The position numbers and the translations under genes are program-made. From assembly GCA_031273405.1 (NCBI GenBank), contig JAISRW010000132.1:1-22170 (forward strand): a stretch of 22,170 bases of DNA, in the 5' to 3' direction. Below, piece after piece: positions 14,891-20,617 of the stretch (within the stretch, counting starts at the first letter, position 1; each line of letters opens with the position of its first letter). Source of the DNA: Treponema sp. (lineage in GTDB: Bacteria; Spirochaetota; Spirochaetia; Treponematales; Breznakiellaceae). The notes beneath the pieces were generated by a model. It was not told the origin of the DNA, made no database searches, and was given only the letters and a program-made list of their open reading frames with translations.

Positions 14891-15323
14891 GGCGCCGAAG
14901 CGATCAACCGGCCTCATAATCATTTTTCTTTTGCTTTTATTCATGACGTCGACGCGCCGGCGAATCCCGGCTGGGCGCGGGACCGGGTATGGCATCAGAT
15001 TTTTCCCGACCGTTTTTGCAGGGGCCCTTCTCCGGATTCCCGGCCCGGCGTCGAGGACTGGGAAACAGGCAGGCCGGGGCGGGACAATTTTTTCGGCGGC
15101 AACCAGCAGATTAAAAGCCAGACCTTATGGAGATCGCTTAAGCGGGAAAGGAGGGAGAAGCGGTTTCCCCTGTCTGTATTACGGGACCGAACTGGGCATG
15201 ACAGGAGGATTCGATCCTGACTGCCGGGGCCCATGATCTGGGATGAGGCGAGGCAGGACAAGGATCTTTTTGAATTTTTTAAAAATTTGATCGCTTTAAG
15301 GAAAACCTATTATAATATAATAG
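14891..15323 (+). pseudogene. GH13 alpha-amylase-family (neopullulanase-like) remnant
   Basis: Three pieces of one glycoside hydrolase family 13 protein lie in changing frames. Piece 1 (about 14891-15120) includes HDVDAPANPGWARDRVWHQI, then FPDRFCRG and RDNFFGGN, the start of the catalytic barrel. Piece 2 (about 15162-15230, another frame) is GFPCLYYGTELGMTGG and DPDC, from the end of the barrel. Piece 3 (15230-15323, back in the first frame) is PMIWDEARQDKDLFEFF and LIALRKTYYNII. The roughly 300 residues between pieces 1 and 2, holding all three catalytic carboxylates, are gone, as are the true start and the C-terminus. A palindrome inserted at 15324 interrupts what follows. The parent enzyme would have cut maltodextrin or related alpha-glucans. 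Confidence 0.85.
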
Positions 15324-15372
15324 GTGAGGCTTTCCCAAAACTTCAGTTTTGGGAAAGCAACCTTAAATTTAG
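15324..15372 (-). repeat. TTTCCCAAAACT palindrome (hairpin B type), inverted copy
   Basis: An exact 49-base reverse complement of 71-119, flanks included (gtgaggc... through ...ccttaaatttag). It lies inside the decayed GH13 frame: the reading frame continues through the hairpin (GEAFPKLQFWESN) and then stops at about 15393. Confidence 0.9.
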
Positions 15373-15545
15373 GTCAGAGCATAATAGCATATAAAAGCTT
15401 GGGAAACGCCCGGTGCTGGAAATTTTCAGGAGAAGGCGAATCGCTTTACGCGGTTTATGCCGAGGGCAAAGCCTCAAGGTTCCGGGAAACCTTGGTGTTT
15501 TCGACCGGTGATGTTAAAAACGGTGAAACGGCTTCGTATACCCTA
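15373..15545 (+). pseudogene. Gene fragment between two repeats, family unknown
   Basis: An open frame reading SIIAYKSLGNARCWKF, then GESLYAVYAEGKASRF and VFSTGDVKNGETASYTLGV. It is in a different frame from the preceding GH13 pieces. The left end is cut by the hairpin at 15324-15372 and the right end by the CTAG repeat at 15543. The sequence looks like a genuine beta-rich protein tail. It could be the GH13 C-terminal domain or the end of another secreted carbohydrate-related protein, but I cannot assign it. Confidence 0.45.
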
Positions 15546-15701
15546 GGAGTCTGTTGCACTTGTAGGTTTTTGTGACTTTTTTTAGCAAAAAAAGTCACAA
15601 AAACCACGATTATCCGGCATCCTTACGCAGTTTGTAAGGCAAAAAATCGCCTTGCAGGCGATTTCTGGAGGTTTCATGCGCGAAGCGCAACAAACTGCTA
15701 G
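15543..15701. mobile_element. MITE-like structured repeat with CTAG-ended inverted termini, copy 2
   Basis: The termini ctaggagtctgttgc and gcaacaaactgctag are inverted repeats. Arms: a perfect 19-bp hairpin (15565-15605, loop AGC), CCTTAC/GTAAGG (about 15620-15639), AAATCGCC/GGCGATTT (15644-15664) and TGCGC/GCGCA around GAA. Same orientation as copy 1. It begins 17 bases beyond the 3' end of the minus-strand tRNA-Ser and truncates the fragment to its left. Confidence 0.8.
15641..15664 (-). terminator. Probable terminator of tRNA-Ser within the repeat
   Basis: On the minus strand: AAATCGCC, loop TGCAA, GGCGATTT, then TTT, giving an 8-bp GC-centred stem with a U-run. It lies about 55 bases past the tRNA 3' end. 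Confidence 0.65.
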
Positions 15702-15717
15702 CCTCTTTCCGGGCCAA

Positions 15718-15802
15718 CGGAGCAGGGGGGATTCGAACCCCCGGTACGTTACCGTACAGCAGTTTTCAAGACTGCCACCATCGACCACTCGGACACCGCT
15801 CC
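15718..15802 (-). tRNA. tRNA-Ser (anticodon UGA)
   Basis: 85 bases on the minus strand. The acceptor arms GGAGCGG/CTGCTCC pair with one G-U, followed by discriminator G. The anticodon stem GCAGT/ACTGC encloses CTTGAAA (anticodon TGA at 15768-15766). A long variable arm (GTACG/CGTAC) marks a class II tRNA, and the T-arm is CGGGGGTTCGAATCCCCC. CCA is not encoded (TTG follows the discriminator). It reads UCA and, by wobble, other UCN codons. Confidence 0.95.
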
Positions 15803-16212
15803 ATATTAGGCATATTGCCTATCAAAATCTAAAGCCCTGGTCCCAAAACCTGACATTGCGGACCAACGATATCTCATTATTACCGGAAAAAGAGATGATT
15901 GTCAACACGCTCGCTCGCCCCGGCTGGGGGAGAAGAAACAAAACAATTTCCGGGCATGAAGGGCCGCCCTGCCGAGAGCATTATTGCGTCATTCGGTCCG
16001 GGGCTTCAGGCGCGGCGTAACACCAAGGGACAGCTTCCAGGGCCATTGCGTTACTTTCAAGTTCTGACGTGAATCGAAGGTTCGCTAGACCTGTGTTCCG
16101 CTTCGACTTGGCGGTTAAAATTCTCCCCGCCCGCCGGCTTCCCTGTCCCGCCGGGCTTTTTAGCCTCTGGGTAACGCGAAAACCAGTGTCAATCCGCAGT
16201 GGCTAAAATCCC
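15803..16212. other. 410-base stretch without a recognisable gene
   Basis: Holds the upstream region of the tRNA, including a 13-base palindrome AGGCATATTGCCT (about 15808-15820). A degenerate palindrome (15839-15864, ggtcc...ggacc around CTGACATT) resembles arm B at 5594-5624. A 7-bp inverted pair, GCGTTAC (about 16048) and GTAACGC (about 16170), is also present. No credible coding frame was seen; the tail of the stretch leads into the dprA promoter. Confidence 0.5.
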
Positions 16213-16220
16213 GCTCCCTG

Positions 16221-16229
16221 TGATATACT
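16221..16229 (+). promoter_or_regulatory. Extended -10 promoter of dprA
   Basis: TGATATACT is an extended -10 (TG-n-TATACT, hexamer 16224-16229). Transcription would start near 16236, the A of the ATG. No Shine-Dalgarno sequence is present, so translation is probably leaderless. No clear -35 was seen. Confidence 0.5.
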
Positions 16230-16235
16230 TCTCCC

Positions 16236-17057
16236 ATGGTTAATACCCGCGCATGGCTCAGCCTTCTGGAAACCCCGGGGATAAGCAGGAAATTCCTTAA
16301 GAACGCGGCCGATGACGACGCCCCGCCCCAGCCGCCCGAAGGGAGCCGGATAAAAGAAGGCGAAGAAAAGGCGGAAAAAATCCTTGAAGCCGCGGAGAAG
16401 CGCAGCATCCGGGTGCTCACCCCCTGGGACGGGGAATTCCCGGCCTCCCTCCGTTCCATCCCCCTCCCCCCGCTGGTCCTGTTCGCCAGGGGCGATACGG
16501 CGGTGCTGAAGGAATCCCGGGCCGCCGCGGTGGCGGGAAGCGTCTCGCCGGGAAGCGGGGCTGGCCTTTCCTGCCGCCGCGTCACGGGAGCCCTCTGCCG
16601 AGGGGGTTTTGTCATTGTCAGCGGCCTGGCGAGGGGCTGCGACACCATGGCCCACCGGTGCTGCCTGGAAGCCGGGGGCAAGACCGCGGCGGTTTTAGCC
16701 CACGGCCTCGACTATTGCTATCCCAGGGAGAACAGTTCCCTGGCCGAGGCGATCCTGGAAAGCGGCGGAATCCTCCTTTCGGAATATAAACCCGGCGAAA
16801 GGCCCCGGCGGAGTTACTTTGTCGCCAGGGACAGGCTCCAGAGCGGCCTTGCCAGGGGTGTCTGCGTCATCGAGGCCGAGCTATCAGGCGGCACTATGCA
16901 TACGGTCCGGTTTGCCGAAAACCAGGGCCGCCTGATAGCCTGTGTCCCCTGCGAGGCCCCGGGGAACCGCTTCCTTTTAAGCGAGAAGAAAGCCCACTCC
17001 CTGGGCAGCGATGAGGAAATCGAGCGGTTTATCCGCATGATGAAGGCATGGGAATAG
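16236..17057 (+). CDS. dprA: DNA-processing protein DprA (Smf)
   Basis: A 273-residue Rossmann-fold protein. It begins with WLSLLETPGISRKFL, the usual DprA N-terminal helix-turn region. The core motifs are SGLARGCD (129-136; usual SGxAxGID), HGLDYCYPRENSSL, GGILLSEYKPGE, then RDRLQSGL (198-205; usual RNRIIAGL) and IEAELSGGTMHTVRFA. The usual GSR of the first strand reads AGSVSPGSG, and Cys replaces Ile in the GID-type motif. It ends soon after the core and lacks the C-terminal winged-helix domain found in longer members. DprA binds incoming single-stranded DNA and loads RecA during natural transformation. Most spirochaetes are not known to be competent, so the physiological role here is open. 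It is followed by an AMMECR1 gene and murE on the same strand. Confidence 0.88.
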   Translation: MVNTRAWLSLLETPGISRKFLKNAADDDAPPQPPEGSRIKEGEEKAEKILEAAEKRSIRVLTPWDGEFPASLRSIPLPPLVLFARGDTAVLKESRAAAVAGSVSPGSGAGLSCRRVTGALCRGGFVIVSGLARGCDTMAHRCCLEAGGKTAAVLAHGLDYCYPRENSSLAEAILESGGILLSEYKPGERPRRSYFVARDRLQSGLARGVCVIEAELSGGTMHTVRFAENQGRLIACVPCEAPGNRFLLSEKKAHSLGSDEEIERFIRMMKAWE

Positions 17058-17180
17058 GTTATAGGTCAGAGGTCCAAAGGGCCGGGGCGTGGGGGTTTGT
17101 TTTTTTAACCTTCTACCAGACGGAAGGCGCATAAGGGAGGAAACTAAAACCTGCTTCGCCCATGACCTGCCTATTCTCTA

Positions 17181-17209
17181 TTCCCATTCCGGCCGACCCG
17201 GTTTATAAT
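17181..17209 (+). promoter_or_regulatory. Promoter of the AMMECR1-murE pair
   Basis: A perfect -10 TATAAT (17204-17209), with TTCCCA (17181-17186; 4 of 6 match to the -35 consensus) 17 bases upstream. The predicted start of transcription is at or next to the ATG at 17215, so the first gene is probably leaderless. The GAGG at 17210-17213 is only one base from the ATG, too close to act as a ribosome site. Confidence 0.6.
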
Positions 17210-17214
17210 GAGGT

Positions 17215-17784
17215 ATGGACTTCCAAATAACCGCCGCCGAACGCCGGGCCCTCCTGTCCGGCGCGAGGGAAACCATTTCCGCGGAGCTTGAGGGACGCCG
17301 GAGCGAATACCGCCGGGCCCCGGCAGAAGCCGGCGGCCCCCCCTCGGCCCTGGCCGCGCCCTGCGGCGCCTTTGTGACCCTCCGCATCGGCAAAAACCTG
17401 CGGGGCTGCATAGGCAGGATGACCGCAAGCTCCCCCCTGGAAGAAACAGTCCGGGCCATGGCCCGCGAGGCCGCCTTCGCCGACCCCCGCTTCCCTCCCC
17501 TCCAAAAAGACGAGCTCCCCCGGTGCCGCATTGAGATCTCCGCCCTCTCCCCCCTGGAAATCTGCCCCGATCCCAGGTCGGTCAGGGTGGGGGTCCACGG
17601 CCTCTACCTCGTCCACCGGGGCCGGGCGGGAGTCCTCCTCCCCCAGGTGCCGGTGGAACAGGGCTGGGACCGGGAGGAATACTTGGACTACATCTGCGTC
17701 AAGGCCGGCCTCCCGCCCCGCTCCTACGAGGCCCCCGGGGCGGAGCTCTATACCTTCACGGCCGTCGTATTCGGCGAGGAATGA
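17215..17784 (+). CDS. AMMECR1-domain protein (AmmeMemoRadiSam A type)
   Basis: A 189-residue protein covering one AMMECR1 domain. The signature LRGCIG is at about 62-67 (GKNLRGCIGRM), preceded by AFVTLRIG. Next comes DPRFPPLQKDELPRCRIEIS, then LSPLE, GRAGVLLPQV and GWDREEYLDYICVKAGLP. The C-terminus ends with AELYTFTAVVFGEE. The family is universal in archaea and eukaryotes and common in bacteria. In bacteria it often sits with Memo and radical SAM partners, which are not seen here. Its biochemical function is not established. The stop is 4 bases before the murE ATG, so the two are co-transcribed. Confidence 0.9.
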   Translation: MDFQITAAERRALLSGARETISAELEGRRSEYRRAPAEAGGPPSALAAPCGAFVTLRIGKNLRGCIGRMTASSPLEETVRAMAREAAFADPRFPPLQKDELPRCRIEISALSPLEICPDPRSVRVGVHGLYLVHRGRAGVLLPQVPVEQGWDREEYLDYICVKAGLPPRSYEAPGAELYTFTAVVFGEE

Positions 17785-17788
17785 CAGG

Positions 17789-19471
17789 ATGAGCGCGGAA
17801 CAGGGCCCCGCCGGGGCGGGGCGGTATTTTTCGGATTTTTTCACCCCCCGGATCGCCGAAAAGGCGGGAGTCATCGAAGTCTGTTGCCCCGGTTCCGGCC
17901 CGGCGGATCCCCTGATTACCGGGCTGGAATACGATTCCCGGAAAATCAGGCCGGGGAACCTTTTTTTTGCCTTCCCCGGCGTCCATACCGACGGCCGCGC
18001 CTTCATCGGCGATGCGGTCAGCCGGGGGGCGGCGGCGGTATTCCACCAGGAAAAGCCCGGCCCGTACCAGGACCGGGCTGCCTTCATCCGGGTCAGGGAC
18101 GCCCGGCTTGCCATGTCCGCTGTCGCCGACGCGTTCTATGGCTTTCCCTCCCGCCGCATGGCGGTCATCGGGGTCACCGGTACGGAGGGGAAAAGCACCA
18201 CCGTCTATCTTATCTACCAGCTTCTCAGGCTCTCGGGGTTCAAGGCCGGCTTCATATCCACGGTCCTGCACGGAGACGGAAAAACAGAGACGCCGAACAG
18301 CGAGCACCAGACCACGCCGGAAGCGCCGGCGGTCCACCGCCTCCTTGCGGAAATGCTGCGGAACGGCGCGGCCATCGCCGTGGTGGAGGCCAGTTCCCAC
18401 GGCCTCTCGAAAAAAACCGGCCGCCTGGAGGATGTGATCTTCGACGCGGGGGTAATGACCAACGTAAACCGGGAGCACCTGGAATTCCATGGGACTTGGG
18501 AGCAGTACCGCAGCGACAAGGCCGAGCTTTTCCGCGCCCTGGATTCCTCTCTCGCGGGGTCGGGCGCGAAAACCGGCGGACCGGCGGCGGCCCCCTTCGG
18601 GGTAGTCAACGCCGACGACCCCTCGGCCGCCTATTTCAGGGCCGCTACCGGGCGCAAAACCTATACCTACAGCACCCGGGGAGCCGATGCCGACCTGTCC
18701 CTCAGGATCATCAACAGCGGCGCCGGCGGGAACTGGTACGAGGTTTACGCGGCCGAAACCGGCGAGGATCTGCTCATACGGGACCGGCTCCCCGGCGCCT
18801 TTAACGCGGGGAACGTCCTGGCCGCCCTGCTCACGGTCTCCCGGCTTGTATCCCTGCCGGTAAAGCAGCTTGCGGCCCTGGTTCCCCGGCTCAAGCCGGC
18901 GCGGGGCAGGATGACGGCCCTGCAAAAAGGCCAGCCCTTCGAAGTCCTGGCGGACTACGCCCACACCCCCTCCTCCTTTGAGGCGGTCTTCCCGCCTTTG
19001 CGGGAAAGGCTCTCCTCCCGGGGCCAGCGCGTCATCAGCGTTTTCGGTTCCGCCGGGGAGAGGGACACCGGGAAGCGGGTCGAGCAGGGCAGGATCGCCG
19101 CCGCCTATTCGGACATCGTGATCCTCACCGACGAAGACCCTCGGGGCGAGGACCCCGCGGCCATCCTGGAAGAAATAGCCCAGGGATGCGAAGCATACCA
19201 GGGATGCGAAGCATACCAGGGACGCGAAACAGACCAGGGCCGTGAAAGCAAAACCCGGGGCAAGGATCTCTTCCTCATCCCTGACCGGCCGGCGGCTATA
19301 CGGAAGGCCTTCTCCCTGGCCGGGAAGGGCGATCTGGTCCTGCTCCTCGGGAAGGGCCACGAGAATTCCATCATCTACGCTGAAAAAACCGTACCCTACG
19401 ATGAAATAGGCGAAGCCGAGAAAGCCCTGGAAGAAATGGGCTATACCGGCACGGCGGGAGAAGAAATTTAA
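17789..19471 (+). CDS. murE: UDP-N-acetylmuramyl-tripeptide synthetase MurE
   Basis: 560 residues; the ATG at 17789 follows the AMMECR1 stop by 4 bases with ACAGG before it. An upstream in-frame ATG at 17531 lies inside that gene and is rejected. The N-terminal UDP-binding domain (LITGLEYDSRKIRPGNLFFA) precedes the ATP loop GTEGKST (131-137; usually GTNGKT/S), then EASSHGL, NVNREHLEFHGT, DYAHTPSS, FGSAGERDTGKR and LGKGHE. It adds the third amino acid to UDP-MurNAc-L-Ala-D-Glu in the cytoplasm. The residue-3 selectivity motif, DNPR in diaminopimelate enzymes, reads DEDPR (448-452). Spirochaetes such as Borrelia are known to use L-ornithine, so that substrate is a reasonable inference. An insertion at 465-488 is encoded by an 18-bp tandem repeat. 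Confidence 0.93.
   Translation: MSAEQGPAGAGRYFSDFFTPRIAEKAGVIEVCCPGSGPADPLITGLEYDSRKIRPGNLFFAFPGVHTDGRAFIGDAVSRGAAAVFHQEKPGPYQDRAAFIRVRDARLAMSAVADAFYGFPSRRMAVIGVTGTEGKSTTVYLIYQLLRLSGFKAGFISTVLHGDGKTETPNSEHQTTPEAPAVHRLLAEMLRNGAAIAVVEASSHGLSKKTGRLEDVIFDAGVMTNVNREHLEFHGTWEQYRSDKAELFRALDSSLAGSGAKTGGPAAAPFGVVNADDPSAAYFRAATGRKTYTYSTRGADADLSLRIINSGAGGNWYEVYAAETGEDLLIRDRLPGAFNAGNVLAALLTVSRLVSLPVKQLAALVPRLKPARGRMTALQKGQPFEVLADYAHTPSSFEAVFPPLRERLSSRGQRVISVFGSAGERDTGKRVEQGRIAAAYSDIVILTDEDPRGEDPAAILEEIAQGCEAYQGCEAYQGRETDQGRESKTRGKDLFLIPDRPAAIRKAFSLAGKGDLVLLLGKGHENSIIYAEKTVPYDEIGEAEKALEEMGYTGTAGEEI
19181..19252 (+). repeat. 18-bp tandem repeat inside murE
   Basis: Four in-frame units: 19181-19198 and 19199-19216 are identical (cagggatgcgaagcatac); 19217-19234 and 19235-19252 are diverged. 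They encode QGCEAY, QGCEAY, QGRETD and QGRESK. Confidence 0.95.
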
Positions 19472-19520
19472 CCGCCAAGCCGCACAAAGGACGAAAGAAG
19501 AAAAATCCGGAACCCCCGGG

Positions 19521-19583
19521 CTAGGAGCCTGTGAGAGTTTGCAAATTTATATGATTTTGGGGCAAAGCCCCACAAACTCCTAG
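19521..19583. mobile_element. Short copy (3) of the CTAG-ended repeat
   Basis: 63 bases from ctaggagcctgtg to cacaaactcctag. It keeps the CTAG termini but the internal arms are reduced to one small GGGGC/GCCCC hairpin (19559-19571). It lies between the convergent ends of murE and the DUF2804 gene and supplies the stop of the latter. Confidence 0.65.
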
Positions 19584-20608
19584 AACCGGGTTTTCTTTCT
19601 TTCCGCGAAGCCGGCGATATTCCGGAACTCGAATTCCGATCCGCCGTCGAGGATCACCTTTCCCGAAAAGAAGCCGAAGACCTGGCGCCGCTTGAGGTAG
19701 TGGAAAAACATCTGGTGGCTTTCGGAGCGCTCCTGGTGGGGGGCGAAAACCATCTCCAGCCTGCCGTCGCTGCTGGTAAAGCGCCATGGGAGGAGCCAGT
19801 TGAAAGGGGATATATGGAAGGTGACCTGGTCCAGTTTATGGAGCCTGCCGTCCAGGAAAAAGGCGTTCTCGGTCCCCAGGGAGGAATCGGCGGAACCGTA
19901 GCCGATGCTGAAGGCCGCCTGGGCGCCGCCGCTGAGGCCGCAGCCTGAGGCCCAGAAGGACACATCGGCGCCGGGGCGGACGCCCCTGTTCCAGTCGAAA
20001 ATCCCCCAGGAATTCCCCCCGGAGAAAACAAGTTCCTGGGCACCGAACTGGATCACTCCTTCGGCGCGGTACCAGGGGGAACGCCGGGACAAACGGAAGG
20101 CGGCCTTGTCCCTCCGCCAGGGCATGTTGGTGACCAGGGATTCGGATCCGGCGGGGGGCGTAAAAACCACTTCCCCCCTGAGGCTGCGGCGGCGGCCGAA
20201 GCGGGGCATGTCGGCCTTGATGATCCTCGCCCCCCCTTCCATGGCGGAAAAAGTGAGGGCCGATTTCTTCCGTTCCACCCTGAGGGTCCCGGAATCGCTG
20301 TCCCCGCCGAGATCGAAACTCCCCAGGGAGAAGGGGACCACGAAGGCCTGGGTGGAACGTTTTTTGTCTTTGAGGGAAATCACGGACATGCCCGTATACC
20401 CCAGATAGCCGTTGTCCAGGATTTCGAGGATCACCAGGTGGGTGGGGGAGAAAAACACATACCGGTCGGATTCGCAGACCGAGCGCCGGGGGGATCGGAT
20501 GAGCGCCGGATCGTAGAGGAAAGAGGGCCGCCGGGACCAGCCGAAATTCCCCGGTTTCCCCGTTTCGTCCAGCACGGGGACCCGGCGCTCTATTTCGTTC
20601 TGCACCAT
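19580..20608 (-). CDS. DUF2804 family protein
   Basis: 342 residues with no signal peptide or membrane segment. It matches the DUF2804 pattern: an N-terminal RPSFLYDPALIR-type segment; a middle VFTPPAGSESLVTNMPW; the family's most recognisable stretch NSWGIFDWNRGVRPGADVSF; GYGSADSSLGTENAFFLDG; and LHKLDQVTFHISPF. The family is beta-rich, related in fold to lipocalin-like or hydroxyneurosporene-synthase-type proteins, and its function is unknown. It starts 9 bases after the FecR-domain gene stop with only a weak GGGG ribosome site, so expression probably depends on that gene. Its TAG stop is the CTAG terminus of the repeat at 19521-19583. Confidence 0.85.
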   Translation of the reverse strand: MVQNEIERRVPVLDETGKPGNFGWSRRPSFLYDPALIRSPRRSVCESDRYVFFSPTHLVILEILDNGYLGYTGMSVISLKDKKRSTQAFVVPFSLGSFDLGGDSDSGTLRVERKKSALTFSAMEGGARIIKADMPRFGRRRSLRGEVVFTPPAGSESLVTNMPWRRDKAAFRLSRRSPWYRAEGVIQFGAQELVFSGGNSWGIFDWNRGVRPGADVSFWASGCGLSGGAQAAFSIGYGSADSSLGTENAFFLDGRLHKLDQVTFHISPFNWLLPWRFTSSDGRLEMVFAPHQERSESHQMFFHYLKRRQVFGFFSGKVILDGGSEFEFRNIAGFAERKKTRF

Positions 20609-20617
20609 TGGAGGCCC

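Noticed and set aside
14769..15236. 155-codon plus-strand open frame in the decayed region
   Set aside because: Only its last 30 residues (GFPCLYYGTEL...) are genuine GH13; the rest is out of frame relative to the preceding GH13 piece, so it is not a real protein.
1..15372. Recurring TTTCCCAAAACT palindromes as a CRISPR array
   Set aside because: Copies are kilobases apart, in both orientations, with no regular spacers and no cas genes.
16015..16176. GCGTAAC / GCGTTAC / GTAACGC motifs as a mobile element boundary
   Set aside because: The matches are 5-7 bases long and nothing recognisable lies between them.
17756..19360. 534-codon minus-strand open frame opposite murE
   Set aside because: Gly/Arg/Pro-rich with no domain; the plus strand holds all MurE motifs in order.
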